Source of the DNA: Gemmatimonadales bacterium
Lineage (GTDB): Bacteria; Krumholzibacteriota; Krumholzibacteriia; LZORAL124-64-63
Direction: 5' to 3'
Assembly (NCBI GenBank): GCA_019038745.1
Contig: JAHOYV010000024.1
Span: 1 to 64,000 of the forward strand
DNA: 64,000 nucleotides
In this document: piece after piece, positions 15,466-24,352 of the stretch
How the letters are laid out: each line of letters begins with the position of its first letter
Position numbering within the stretch: the stretch's first letter is position 1
Made by a program: the position numbers and the translations under genes
Notes under the pieces: generated by a model
What the model was told of the DNA's origin: nothing
Database searches by the model: none
The model's input: only the letters and a program-made list of their open reading frames with translations

Positions 15466-18225
15466 CTACAGCCCCGCCAACACAGCTCCCCATTCAGCCG
15501 CTTTACGATCATACCCCTGACCCGGCTCCGCCAAGAGCCAAGCCTCATAAAGCTCCACCAAGCCGATCAGTACTTTCTCCCGATCCACCATCTTGACTCC
15601 CTTGGCCTCCTGGAGAATTGCCTCAGCTTCGTTCAGATTGGTTTGGGCCACTTCAAACACTCCAGTCGCAACGTGAGCCCGGCCAAGTGCAGTGAGGAAC
15701 AAGCCCAAACGCCGCGCATTACGCCCGACAAATACTCGCCGAGCTGCAGCTTCCGCGGGCACAAGCAGCGCCACGGCCTCATCAGGCTTGCCTTGTTTTA
15801 CAAGTATTCCGCCCACGGCCTTGATCAAGTTCAGCGTCCCCTTGTGATCATCACCCAGCAGGCGTCGCCGGCCTGAAAGCGCTTCACGGTAACAGACTAG
15901 AGATTCGTCCAACTCGCCAATCGAATAGAGAATCAAACCCATTTGGCTCAATGAGTTCAGCGTGTTCTTGTGCTCGTTGCCCAGTATAAGACGCCGGCCC
16001 TCAAGTGTCTTGCGGGCGCATGCTAAAGCCTCATCCTCCTTTCCCATCGAATAAAGCAGTCCGCTGATATTGTAGGTCATTAACAGCGTGTTTGGATGGT
16101 CGTCGCCCAATACCCGCCGAGACCCTTCCAGCGCCTCGCGATAGAAAACCAGGGCTTCGTCCAACCTGCCCATCACCCAGAGCAGTCTCCCCATGTTATT
16201 AATGGAAACAATCGTGTTTGGGTGGTCGCCACCCAGTACCCGGCGAACCCCTTCCAGCCCTTCTCGGTAGTAGACGAGAGCCTCGTCATTCCGGCCCATC
16301 GACCTGAGCAATACGCCCATGTTGTTGATCGAGGTCAAAGTAGCGCGGTGGTCATCGCCCAGCACTCGGCGACGTCCCTCCAGGGCCTCACGACAATAGA
16401 CCAGAGCCTCGTCATACTTGCCCATCACCCTGAGCAGAGCGCCCATGTTGTTAGTCGAAGCCAGGGTTCCCTGATGCTCCTGACCCAGGACCCGACGACT
16501 GCCATCCAAGGCCTCCTGATAGTAGACGAGGGCCTCGTCATACTTGCCCATCGACCTGAGCAGGCTGCCCATGTAACTGATCGAATTCAGCGTTTCCGGA
16601 TGCTCGTCGCCCAGAATTCGGCGATTTGTTTCAAGAGCCGATTCCTGCAGCGGCGACGCCAATGGGTAAAGGCCGAGTTCTTTGTAGGTAATGGCTACTG
16701 TCTGCTGCAGAGCAGCCTGCACCAACGGTTGATCGGAAAAATCCGCTTCAATCGCCTCGACAGCCCGGCCGAGCACGTGCTCGTCAACGAGCCCGAGCGC
16801 TACGTCGGTAGCGTTGGCACGACGGATAGTCTGATCAAACAATGCCAGCGTCGAATCCATGTTCCCAAGTGAAACACCATCGGCTTCGAGCGATGTCCGC
16901 ACACCATCTCGAAGATCGCCAACCAGCGCCTTACCCATCTCCTGCACATCGATTCCGCTCAGCATGGAAGCCTGGAATTCGGTAACCAACTCCAGTTCCT
17001 GCGCACGGGTCTGCGCCTCTTCCCGCGCCCTCTCCGCCGATTCACGAAGAAATCCCATCGAAATCCCGAAACCAAGCAGCAGGATCAACACCGTCACCGC
17101 AAACGCTACGGGACCCTTGTGCCTGGCGACCAACTTACTGAGCTGGTAGGTCACCGAAGGCGGTCCGGCCAGGATGGCCTCATCCATTTGGTACCGTTCT
17201 ACATCATCCGCAATAGAGGATGCGCTCTGATACCGCCTGGCCCTGTCCTTCTCCATCGCACGCAGCGTGATCCATTCCAACTCACCACGAACCTGCTTGG
17301 CCCAGGAAGCCGGCTCAAGACCTCGTCTGTGAGCCTGCTCGACTGCCTCCTGCCCATAACTGCTGATCTTGGTACTCGGCCTTGGTGGCTCCACTTCCCG
17401 GATGATCCGGTGCATTTCAAGTACACCGGCTTGAAGCAGCTTTTCTTTCTCAAAGGGCAATGATCCAACCAAAATCTCATACAGCAGCACGCCCAGCGAA
17501 TAGACATCGCTGGTTGTATCGATGTTCATACCCGTCATCTCGGCTTGTTCGGGGCTCATGTAGGCCGGAGTACCGATCATCTTGCCCTGCTCGGTGAACA
17601 GGGTCTTTTCGGTCAGGCTTTGCTGAGTGGCTTTGGCGACCCCGAAATCGATGACCTTGGGCACCGGTTTCCCGTCCTGAAGCGTGACCAGGACATTGGA
17701 CGGTTTGATGTCCCGGTGGATGATTCCCTTCTGGTGCGCGTGGTGAATGGCCAGACACACCTGTTTGAACAACTCCAGCCGTTGTTTTATGTCACACTTG
17801 TGCTTGTCGCAATAGTCCGTGATGGGTTCACCGGGAACGTGTTCCATCACGAAGTAGGGGCGACCGTTCTCGGTGCTGCCGGCGTCAAAGATCCTGGCCA
17901 CGTTGGGGTGGTTCATCATGGCCAGGGCCTGGCGTTCGGACTCGAAGCGGGTTATGACCTCGTTCGTATCCATCCCCAACTTGATGACTTTCAGGGCTAC
18001 TTGGCGTTTGATCGGCTCTTTTTGTTCGGCCAGGTAGACATCTCCCATGCCCCCACTGCCCAATAGTTCGAGGATTCGGAAAGGACCTATTCGTTCCGGA
18101 AGTTGAGATCTGGATGGTATCGGTAGGGTCGGCTCAACATCCTTGGCAGGAGATTGGCTGTTTTCATCTGGTTTTTTTGGATCTTTGTCGCTCATGATAA
18201 AAACAATGAGGATCGGCACCCCCAT
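15466..18225 (-). CDS. transmembrane Ser/Thr protein kinase with C-terminal TPR array
   Basis: The ATG at 18225 is preceded by AGGGGGG at 7 nt, giving 919 residues; ATG 18195 (MSDKDP) is an alternative without a ribosome site. The kinase domain runs from about residue 48 to 330 with glycine loop 'LLGSGGMGDVYLAEQ', 'VALKVIK' Lys, 'IIHRDIKPSNVLV' catalytic loop, 'KVIDFGVAK' metal-binding motif and 'GTPAYMSPEQAE' activation segment, so it should be active. One membrane helix ('VAFAVTVLILLLGFGISMGFL') follows. The outer part holds about seven kinesin-light-chain-like TPRs of 42 residues ('ALVYYREALEGRRRVLGDDH'). This PknB-like plus TPR layout is frequent in these phyla. The target is unknown. Confidence 0.93.
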   Translation of the reverse strand: MGVPILIVFIMSDKDPKKPDENSQSPAKDVEPTLPIPSRSQLPERIGPFRILELLGSGGMGDVYLAEQKEPIKRQVALKVIKLGMDTNEVITRFESERQALAMMNHPNVARIFDAGSTENGRPYFVMEHVPGEPITDYCDKHKCDIKQRLELFKQVCLAIHHAHQKGIIHRDIKPSNVLVTLQDGKPVPKVIDFGVAKATQQSLTEKTLFTEQGKMIGTPAYMSPEQAEMTGMNIDTTSDVYSLGVLLYEILVGSLPFEKEKLLQAGVLEMHRIIREVEPPRPSTKISSYGQEAVEQAHRRGLEPASWAKQVRGELEWITLRAMEKDRARRYQSASSIADDVERYQMDEAILAGPPSVTYQLSKLVARHKGPVAFAVTVLILLLGFGISMGFLRESAERAREEAQTRAQELELVTEFQASMLSGIDVQEMGKALVGDLRDGVRTSLEADGVSLGNMDSTLALFDQTIRRANATDVALGLVDEHVLGRAVEAIEADFSDQPLVQAALQQTVAITYKELGLYPLASPLQESALETNRRILGDEHPETLNSISYMGSLLRSMGKYDEALVYYQEALDGSRRVLGQEHQGTLASTNNMGALLRVMGKYDEALVYCREALEGRRRVLGDDHRATLTSINNMGVLLRSMGRNDEALVYYREGLEGVRRVLGGDHPNTIVSINNMGRLLWVMGRLDEALVFYREALEGSRRVLGDDHPNTLLMTYNISGLLYSMGKEDEALACARKTLEGRRLILGNEHKNTLNSLSQMGLILYSIGELDESLVCYREALSGRRRLLGDDHKGTLNLIKAVGGILVKQGKPDEAVALLVPAEAAARRVFVGRNARRLGLFLTALGRAHVATGVFEVAQTNLNEAEAILQEAKGVKMVDREKVLIGLVELYEAWLLAEPGQGYDRKAAEWGAVLAGL

Positions 18226-18624
18226 CGCATATCCCCCCCTTTTTATCGAACGATAACTGCAGTCTAACCCATCGGGTCGCAACAATCAATCGAACAAAAC
18301 GGGGCTAATTTTGAATCTTTAACTCCATGGGAATTAAAAAACCGCGCCCGGGGCCCCCTCGTTCCCGTCCTCGCCCCACCACCACAACCTGGGTTATTTA
18401 TTGTTTTCCTGTTCTTTTTGTCACTATCATCAACAGCTCCTTATCATAGCCTCATTGACATTAATTTTCACATACCCGACAATGATGAACACTTCACACA
18501 GTTCCGGTAGTGAAGGGGGGGAGTTCAAAAACCGGAACAACAATTCCCAATTCACCTGCCAATTATGCGGTCGTCCAAGCATGTCGTTTCATGTAATGAC
18601 GGCAAAAACCCGGAGGTACAAATT
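18226..18624. other. divergent intergenic region, 399 bp
   Basis: Between the kinase gene and the three-gene secretion operon. AT-rich stretches (for example 18400-18480) could hold promoters, but no confident -35/-10 pair, operator or sigma-54 element was found. ORF 18401-18628 is a chance frame. Confidence 0.35.
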
Positions 18625-18993
18625 GTGAAAACATTGCACCGCCTTTTTTTCGTTGGCACCATTCTGATCGCCTTGATTTGCATAGCCACACCAACCCAAA
18701 CCACAGCTACGGTATTATGGGGCCATCCGTACGCGATGCAGATCGACACCACCACGGACTATGGCTGGGTACATATGTGGAATGACGCCAGCGCGACGCC
18801 CTATGTGGGAACTGGTACAATTGCCAACATAGGTAACACAACCGGGCCTCAGAATACTTGGGACCTGCTCGTCCAGGGTATGGTCAACAAGAAATTGACA
18901 ATCTTGTGGACCGATAATGGGCCTGACACCAACGTCAATGATGCTTCAACCGGCAATATCCAGGCAGCAGTAGTAACCATATTCGGGAATTAG
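18625..18993 (+). CDS. small secreted protein, first gene of secretion operon
   Basis: GTG 18625 follows GGAGGTACAAATT and gives 122 residues with signal peptide MKTLHRLFFVGTILIALICIATPTQTTA. The mature part of about 94 residues ('MQIDTTTDYGWVHMWNDASATPYVGTGTIANIGN') is beta-rich and low in charge. No family was recognised. It lies 9 bp before the lipoprotein gene, so the three genes from 18625 to 20450 form one operon. It may be a substrate or pilin-like/adhesive component handled by the SurA-like lipoprotein encoded next; this is inference from position. Confidence 0.7.
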   Translation: MKTLHRLFFVGTILIALICIATPTQTTATVLWGHPYAMQIDTTTDYGWVHMWNDASATPYVGTGTIANIGNTTGPQNTWDLLVQGMVNKKLTILWTDNGPDTNVNDASTGNIQAAVVTIFGN

Positions 18994-19002
18994 GTAGTAA
19001 CG

Positions 19003-19695
19003 ATGAGATGTCATTCAACAACTTCGGGCGTCATGTTACTTCTTATTGCTCTGCTGTTGATCAATGCTGGTTGCAGCTCGGATAAGGACGAAGCATACAC
19101 CCCGGACATCCGCATGGGCTCGCCGAACATGCCCGCGATGTTTCCGGCCGAGGCTCTGCGCTTGAAAGGCCCGGACGACCTGGTTCTTGCCGAAGGCAAT
19201 CACGGCATCCACCTGACACTTGCTGAATACAATGCCCGTGTCGATGAAGTACCACTACCGGCAGACAGCGACACGACAGAGGTCCAGTGGCAAACCCTGC
19301 AGCGTCTCGTCCATCTGAAAGTCGTTGCGGCTGAGGGACGCATACGAGGTTATGTCGCCAAGGATGCAACCAACACCAGGGAAGAAGAACGTCAGGTAGT
19401 CCGGCAGGTAACTGAATCCGGGATGCTCAGCGCGCAATTGACATCCAACCAGGAAGCCATCCAGTATTATGAACAGCATCCGGACAAATTCCCCGAAGCC
19501 ACACCTCAACTTCTGGAAAAGCCCCCGTATCTGACCCATATAAAATTCACCTTGCACAACGAACGTTGGCTGGAAAAAGTCAAACTGTGGTCTGAACGGG
19601 AGCAGGTCGTTATCCATCGGGATCGATTCGCGGGGCTGCAACGACCCAACTCACCGAGTCTCCCCGATACGTTACAGCAGGAGGATGAATTATGA
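19003..19695 (+). CDS. SurA/parvulin-like lipoprotein lacking the isomerase domain
   Basis: A 230-residue protein starting MRCHSTTSGVMLLLIALLLINAGC, with lipobox INAGC for lipidation. Residues about 60-160 resemble the N-terminal substrate-binding region of SurA/PpiC chaperones ('ITLAEYNARVDEVP'-type strand, then helices 'WQTLQRLVHLKVVAAEGRIRGYVA' and 'EAIQYYEQHPDKFPE'). The sequence ends soon after 'PPYLTHIKFTLHNE', where the first parvulin domain would begin, so catalytic isomerase activity is unlikely. Predicted periplasmic chaperone or assembly factor for its operon neighbours. Its stop overlaps the next start by 4 bp (ATGA), so the two are translationally coupled. Confidence 0.72.
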   Translation: MRCHSTTSGVMLLLIALLLINAGCSSDKDEAYTPDIRMGSPNMPAMFPAEALRLKGPDDLVLAEGNHGIHLTLAEYNARVDEVPLPADSDTTEVQWQTLQRLVHLKVVAAEGRIRGYVAKDATNTREEERQVVRQVTESGMLSAQLTSNQEAIQYYEQHPDKFPEATPQLLEKPPYLTHIKFTLHNERWLEKVKLWSEREQVVIHRDRFAGLQRPNSPSLPDTLQQEDEL

Positions 19696-20450
19696 GAAAT
19701 GTACCCGGCGGACTCGGGATACTCTTGCTTTCGGCGGTGGCGATTTTCGGAGTGGCAGCGGAAGCTGACATTCCTGTCGTCGACGCGCCGGACAGCTTGG
19801 TTTTCCGAGACCCATTCGTTGATAGAAGCGGTGTCGTACTGGAAGAAGTGGTTGTCGACGCTCCGGACAAGATTGTCCTACGGGATATGTTTATCGCCCG
19901 CGTTGGCACTGTCCTGACCAAGTCAATCGAACCACCGGTGAACATCGCTTTCCGACCCTTGTTTGTCGCCCGTGACGGAGTTGTCAACGACACGTATGTC
20001 GCCCCCCCCAACAACATTGTGTTTCGGGACATCTTTGTCAGCCGTGCAGGAGTAGTCACCAAGCAGGATATCGACCCCCCGGAGGGTCTTGTCTTTCGAT
20101 ATCCCTTCGTGAACAGCTCAGGCGAAGTCACGGATTCATTTTATTCCTCTGTGCCGGAAGCGCCCCCGGCCAAGTTGATTTCCTTACGGGGAATCTATCC
20201 CAATCCGTTCAACCCGGCGGCCCAGATCAGCTTCTACCTGCGTGATGCTTCCGAAGTCGAAGTTGTTGTTCTGGATCTACGTGGACGACTAGTGCGCAGC
20301 TTGTTCCAGGGCCAGTTGGCAGCCGATCTGCATGTTTTGCACTGGAACGGGTTGAGTGATGCAGGCAGGCAGGTTGCTTCGGGACAGTATCTCTTTCGAA
20401 TCAGTGCGGACAACGAGGTTGTCAACACCAAGGGGTTGCTGATCAAGTAA
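19692..20450 (+). CDS. secreted 24-residue-repeat protein with FlgD-like C-terminal domain
   Basis: A 252-residue protein with signal peptide (MRNVPGGLGILLLSAVAIFGVAA). Residues about 30-150 are five tandem repeats of 24-25 residues with consensus 'PPxxIVFRDxFVxRxGVV'. Residues about 160-252 form the FlgD Ig-like domain with the 'IYPNPFNPAAQISFYL' start, 'GRLVRSL' centre, 'HWNGLSDAGRQVASGQYLFRI' and basic end 'KGLLIK', the secretion-associated C-terminus common in FCB-type phyla. The start overlaps the previous stop. It is probably exported and displayed or released; the repeats could stack as short beta hairpins, which is inference. A strong terminator follows at 20514. Confidence 0.83.
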   Translation: MRNVPGGLGILLLSAVAIFGVAAEADIPVVDAPDSLVFRDPFVDRSGVVLEEVVVDAPDKIVLRDMFIARVGTVLTKSIEPPVNIAFRPLFVARDGVVNDTYVAPPNNIVFRDIFVSRAGVVTKQDIDPPEGLVFRYPFVNSSGEVTDSFYSSVPEAPPAKLISLRGIYPNPFNPAAQISFYLRDASEVEVVVLDLRGRLVRSLFQGQLAADLHVLHWNGLSDAGRQVASGQYLFRISADNEVVNTKGLLIK

Positions 20451-20513
20451 AGGATTAGGCTGAAATACCCGTGAGCCGGGGCCGGCTATCCGCCCCGACT
20501 CACGTGGAAAGAA

Positions 20514-20557
20514 AAGGGAGGCCATCCTCCGAACGGAGTAGTGGCCTCCCTTTTCCA
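20514..20557. terminator. bidirectional terminator between convergent operons
   Basis: AAAAGGGAGGCCA...TGGCCTCCCTTTT forms a stem of about 13 bp with a loop that contains a further small CTCCG/CGGAG stem. T-runs exist on both strands, so it can end both the secretion operon (+) and the oxoamine synthase operon (-). Confidence 0.88.
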
Positions 20558-20576
20558 TATATGTAAAAAAGTTCTG

Positions 20577-21824
20577 CTACATCCCGTACTTGGCAATAAT
20601 TCCCTTCTTGTCCAACCCGAGAATCCCGTATTTTTCGCCGATCTTCTTGAAGGCCGCCACGGCCTTGTCGATATGCGCCGTCTCATGCGCCGCCGACAGT
20701 TGGACGCGAATCCGCGCCGCCCCCGCGGGTACCACCGGGAAGAAGAAGCCGATGACATAAATGCCCTCAGCGTACATCTCGCGGGCCATGTCGTTGGCCA
20801 ACTTTGCGTTATACAACATCACCGGCACGATCGGCGTGTCCTGCCCTCCCACCAACAGGCCGGCGGCGGTAATCTGTTCGCGGAAATATTTGGTGTTCAA
20901 TTCCAGCTTGTCCCGGCGCTCGGTGCTTTTGGAGATAAGGTCGATGACCTTGATGGATCCAGCCACGATCGAAGGTGCCATCGAGTTGCTGAACAGATAC
21001 GGGCGCGCCTTCTGACGGCAAAGCTCGATCAACTCCGCACGGCCTGAAACACAGCCGCCCGACGCCCCGCCCAGACCTTTGCCGAAGGTGGTCGTTATCA
21101 GATCGATTTTGCCCATCACATCGAAGTGCTCATGGGTTCCGCGGCCGGTTTTGCCGATGAAGCCGGAAGCGTGTGAGTCGTCCAACAACACCATGGCGTC
21201 GTACTTTTCGGCCAAGGCGCACAGTTCGTCCAACTGGATCAGATCGCCGTCCATGGAGAACACGCCATCGGTGACGATCAACCGGGTGCGCTTGTCCTGG
21301 TGCAGCTCCAGCTTCTTCTCCAGGTGCTTCATGTTCATGTGCTTGAACGTGTCGTAGTGAGCGCTGCACAGACGGATCCCGTCTACCAATGACGCGTGGA
21401 TCAACCGGTCGGCGATGATCACATCGTCGGCGCCCAGGACCGCCTCAAAAACACCGGCGTTCGCGTCCATGCAAGAGGGGAAAAGCAGCGTGGCTTCGGT
21501 GCCCAGAAAAGCGGACATTTTATCCTGCAGCTCGCGGTGAATGTCCTGGGTGCCGCAGATGAAACGTACCGAGCTCATACCGTAGCCACGGGCATCCAGA
21601 CCCTCGTGGGCTGCCTTAATCACCTCGGGATGGCTACTCATACCCAGGTAGTTGTTGGCGCAGAAGTTCAACACCTTCGCACGGGGGGCACCCTCGGGGT
21701 ACTCGACCTCGATCTCCGCATCCTGGGGTGAACAGATGAAGCGCTTCTCCTTGAAGAGCCCCTTCTGCTTGATTTCCTCGATCTCACCCGCGAAAATCTC
21801 GCGGTTCTTGTCTGAATATGCCAT
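20577..21824 (-). CDS. alpha-oxoamine synthase (Kbl/serine palmitoyltransferase-like)
   Basis: A 415-residue PLP enzyme; ATG 21824 follows GGGAGGCGTGAC. Family motifs: 'NFCANNYLGMSSHPEVI', 'GYGMSSVRFICGTQDIHRELQ', 'DDSHASGFIG' (PLP Asp/His) and 'ITTTFGKGLGGASGG' with the Lys that binds PLP. The closest match by eye is glycine C-acetyltransferase (kbl), which makes 2-amino-3-ketobutyrate from glycine and acetyl-CoA. However, it is the last gene of an operon with a dedicated ACP, an acyl-CoA synthetase and a phosphopantetheinyl transferase. That setting suits an enzyme condensing an amino acid with an acyl-ACP, as in sphingolipid synthesis. No threonine dehydrogenase gene is near. Confidence 0.9.
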   Translation of the reverse strand: MAYSDKNREIFAGEIEEIKQKGLFKEKRFICSPQDAEIEVEYPEGAPRAKVLNFCANNYLGMSSHPEVIKAAHEGLDARGYGMSSVRFICGTQDIHRELQDKMSAFLGTEATLLFPSCMDANAGVFEAVLGADDVIIADRLIHASLVDGIRLCSAHYDTFKHMNMKHLEKKLELHQDKRTRLIVTDGVFSMDGDLIQLDELCALAEKYDAMVLLDDSHASGFIGKTGRGTHEHFDVMGKIDLITTTFGKGLGGASGGCVSGRAELIELCRQKARPYLFSNSMAPSIVAGSIKVIDLISKSTERRDKLELNTKYFREQITAAGLLVGGQDTPIVPVMLYNAKLANDMAREMYAEGIYVIGFFFPVVPAGAARIRVQLSAAHETAHIDKAVAAFKKIGEKYGILGLDKKGIIAKYGM

Positions 21825-21886
21825 GTCACGCCTCCCGGCGGGTAACGGGTTCGGTTCCGCGCGGATCCATGTCCGGGCGGAAATCG

Positions 21887-22138
21887 CTACTTGCCCAGGT
21901 GTTTGTTGACCAGGACGCAGATGGAATCAACCGTGTCGAAGGCCTCGGGGGTTGCCTCGTCGTCCGGCAACTTGATCTTGAATTTCTTCTCCAGGAACAC
22001 TTTCAGCGAGACCATGGAAAAACTATCCACGATGCCCGAAGAGATCAGCGGCGAGTCGAAACCGACCTCGTCGTCGTCGTCCTCGTCGAGGTATTCCTCA
22101 ACCACGTACTCCAGGATGATGCCCTTCATTTCTTCCAT
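21887..22138 (-). CDS. dedicated acyl carrier protein
   Basis: ATG 22138 lies 8 nt after GGAAGG and gives 83 residues; the track start at 22201 is too early. The fold is that of an ACP: helix I with a very acidic loop ('YLDEDDDDEVGFDSPL'), the phosphopantetheine site 'SSGIVDSFSMVSLKVFLEKKF' with Ser in DSF rather than the DSL of housekeeping AcpP, and a final helix 'FDTVDSICVLVNKHL'. The DSF variant and operon place it as a specialised carrier for the neighbouring oxoamine synthase. It would be activated by the AcpS encoded at the front of the operon. Confidence 0.9.
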   Translation of the reverse strand: MEEMKGIILEYVVEEYLDEDDDDEVGFDSPLISSGIVDSFSMVSLKVFLEKKFKIKLPDDEATPEAFDTVDSICVLVNKHLGK

Positions 22139-22231
22139 GTTCATTTCCTTCCGGGTTATGGTCGGCGTCAGGCGACACCAACAATCATGGCGGACAAGCA
22201 CTGCCGTCCACCTTTGTTCACTACCTTGTTA

Positions 22232-23977
22232 TTAATCGTCTTCAAGCGTCGAAAGATCGCCTACGTCCTCGCCCCACTCCAAAGCCTTCAGATAGCGCCG
22301 CAGAATCTTCCCGCTGCGAGTCTTGGGCAACTTTTCCATCACTTCGATTTCCTGGGGCATGGCCAGCGGCGACAGGCTCTTGCGGATGAAGTTCATTACA
22401 CCCAGCTCCAGCATGTCGTCGAAGACAAAACCTTCATTCAAGGTCACGAAGGCTTTTACTACCTCCATGTTCACTTCGTCGGGCTTGCCCACGACCGCGG
22501 CCTCGGCAATGGCCTCATGCTCGATCAACGCCGACTCGATTTCGAAAGGACCAACCAGATGGCCACCGGTGTTGATCACGTCGTCGTCACGGCCCACGAA
22601 CCAGTAGTACCCGTCCTGGTCGATGCTGGCCCGGTCGCCCGAGACGTACCACAGATCCTGATCGTTGCGCAGATCCTCCGGTTTTGCGTCGGCAGCGGCC
22701 CCGACGAACTTGCTGGCGTACACGTCGTGCTGGTTGCGGTACTCACGGAACATCGAAGGCCAGCCTGGTCGGAAGGCGATCAGGCCCACCTGCCCCGGTT
22801 CGGTGAGCGGTTCGTTGGTTTTAAGATCGAGCACTGCCGCGGTGATGCCCGGGAACGGCTTGCCCATCGAGCCGGGCTTGACCTTCATGCCGGGATAATT
22901 TGTGATCATCATCGAACCGGTTTCGGTCTGCCAGAAGGTGTCCAGGAAGGGCTTGCCGAAGGCTTCCTCGCTCCAGACTACCGCCTCGGCATTCAACGGC
23001 TCGCCCACGGAACAGAGATGACGCAGAGCCGCCATATCGTATTGTTTAACAAGTTTTGTGCCGTCGCGCATCAGGGAGCGGATGGCCGTGGGCGCGGAAT
23101 ACCAAACGGTAATCGCGTTGTCCTGTATGAACTTGTACCAGCGGGCCGAAGTGAAGCCCTGGTCAAGCACACACTGCGTCACGCCCAAAACCCAGGGCCC
23201 GATGATTCCGTAGCTGGTGCCGGTGACCCAGCCGGGATCAGCGGTACACCAGTAGATGTCCTCATCCTGCAGATCCAAGACCCAGCTTGCGGTCAAGGCC
23301 TGGCCCAGGACCGAGCCATGAGCATGTTGCGCCCCCTTGGGTTGACCGGTGGTGCCGCTGGTATAGTGCAGTACGCTGGGGGTATCCTCGTCCGAGACGA
23401 AGCACTCGAACTCCTGGACCGGCGACTCCTTCTCGACGTCGAAGAAAACCTCGCCGTCCTTCAATTTTTCCGGTTTCCCTTCGACCACGATGACATGCTC
23501 CAGCTCCGGCAGGTTCTGACGGATCTTGCGCACCTTCTTGACATGCTTCTGCGTGGTCAAAACAGCCTTGGTGCCGGCGCTCTTGAGCCGTACCTCGAGT
23601 GAATCGTCCCCGAAAGCTGAGAAAAGAGGTTGGGCCACACCGCCCATCTTCAGAATACCCAGGAACGAGATGTACAACGCGGGAATCTTGTCCATGAAGA
23701 CGCAGACCCGGTCTCCGGGTTTGACGCCTGCGTCCTGCAGTTTCTTGGCGAAACCGTTGGACAGGACCCGCAACTCGTCGAAAGTGTATTGCTTCTTGGC
23801 GTCGCCGAATCCTTCCCAGATCAGGGCCGTTTTGCCGCCCATCCCTCGTTTGCAGATTCGGTCGCTGGCCATGTGGCCGATGTTCAACAGCTCGTCATCC
23901 CGCAAATCCAAAACATCCCGGGCAATGTTCCAGTCGAAGCCTTCCAGCCTCTCATCGTAGGATCCTATGTTACTCAC
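22232..23977 (-). CDS. acyl/acetyl-CoA synthetase (AMP-forming)
   Basis: A 581-residue ANL-superfamily enzyme starting at GTG 23977 behind AAGGAGAATAAACA. Motifs: A3 'LHYTSGTTGQPKGAQHAHG', 'YWCTADPGWVTGTSYGIIGPW', A5 'DTFWQTETGSMMITNYPGM', A7 'YVSGDRASIDQDGYYWFVGRDDDVINTGGHLVGPFEIE' and A10 'LPKTRSGKILRRYLKALE' with the catalytic Lys. The substrate-pocket words 'WYSAPTAIRSLM' are those of AcsA-type acetyl-CoA synthetases, so a short-chain acid is most likely. In this operon it may supply the acyl group to the ACP or CoA used by the oxoamine synthase. The exact acid cannot be told from sequence alone. Confidence 0.9.
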   Translation of the reverse strand: MSNIGSYDERLEGFDWNIARDVLDLRDDELLNIGHMASDRICKRGMGGKTALIWEGFGDAKKQYTFDELRVLSNGFAKKLQDAGVKPGDRVCVFMDKIPALYISFLGILKMGGVAQPLFSAFGDDSLEVRLKSAGTKAVLTTQKHVKKVRKIRQNLPELEHVIVVEGKPEKLKDGEVFFDVEKESPVQEFECFVSDEDTPSVLHYTSGTTGQPKGAQHAHGSVLGQALTASWVLDLQDEDIYWCTADPGWVTGTSYGIIGPWVLGVTQCVLDQGFTSARWYKFIQDNAITVWYSAPTAIRSLMRDGTKLVKQYDMAALRHLCSVGEPLNAEAVVWSEEAFGKPFLDTFWQTETGSMMITNYPGMKVKPGSMGKPFPGITAAVLDLKTNEPLTEPGQVGLIAFRPGWPSMFREYRNQHDVYASKFVGAAADAKPEDLRNDQDLWYVSGDRASIDQDGYYWFVGRDDDVINTGGHLVGPFEIESALIEHEAIAEAAVVGKPDEVNMEVVKAFVTLNEGFVFDDMLELGVMNFIRKSLSPLAMPQEIEVMEKLPKTRSGKILRRYLKALEWGEDVGDLSTLEDD

Positions 23978-23980
23978 TGT

Positions 23981-24352
23981 TTATTCTCCTTCGACGATCA
24001 CCACGGCGATCGCGTTGCTTCGAGAGTGGGAAATGGATACGAAAGTATTCAAAACGCCCTTGTCAGCCGCCCGTTCGGCGACCCGACCGTGAAATTTCAG
24101 AGAAACCGCGCCGGAATCCGCCCGCAGGACTTCGACCTGGTTGAAACGGAGCCCCTGCTCCAGCCCCTCGCCGAGGGCCTTGAAGGCCGCCTCCTTGGCA
24201 GCAAAGCGTCCGGCAAAATTCTCCCAGGAACGAACCTGGGTGCGGCAATATTCGATCTCGCCGGGCAAAAAAAGCTCCGCCAACAGATCATCGTTCAGAC
24301 GATCCTTGAACCCGGTCAAGTCCACGATGTCGATGCCCAGACCGATAATCAT
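23981..24352 (-). CDS. acpS: holo-[acyl-carrier-protein] synthase
   Basis: ATG 24352, with AAGGA about 6 nt upstream, gives 123 residues, the normal AcpS length; the track start at 24457 is an overlong frame. Motifs are 'IIGLGIDIVDL' at the N-terminus with the metal-binding Asp, 'FAGRFAAKEAAFKALGEG' with the Glu-Lys pair, and 'VSISHSRSNAIAVVIVE'. It transfers phosphopantetheine from CoA to the serine of ACPs. It is the first gene of the operon and is separated from the synthetase by only 3 bp, so it may modify the dedicated ACP; it may also be the only AcpS of the cell. Confidence 0.93.
   Translation of the reverse strand: MIIGLGIDIVDLTGFKDRLNDDLLAELFLPGEIEYCRTQVRSWENFAGRFAAKEAAFKALGEGLEQGLRFNQVEVLRADSGAVSLKFHGRVAERAADKGVLNTFVSISHSRSNAIAVVIVEGE

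Noticed and set aside
18401-18628. + strand ORF of 75 residues upstream of the secretion operon
   Set aside because: Chance frame that overlaps the GTG start of the secreted protein; no coding signal or ribosome site.
21818-23602. 594-residue + strand ORF across the ACP and acyl-CoA synthetase genes
   Set aside because: Antisense shadow; the minus strand holds recognised ACP and ANL motifs with ribosome sites, while this frame has no family pattern.
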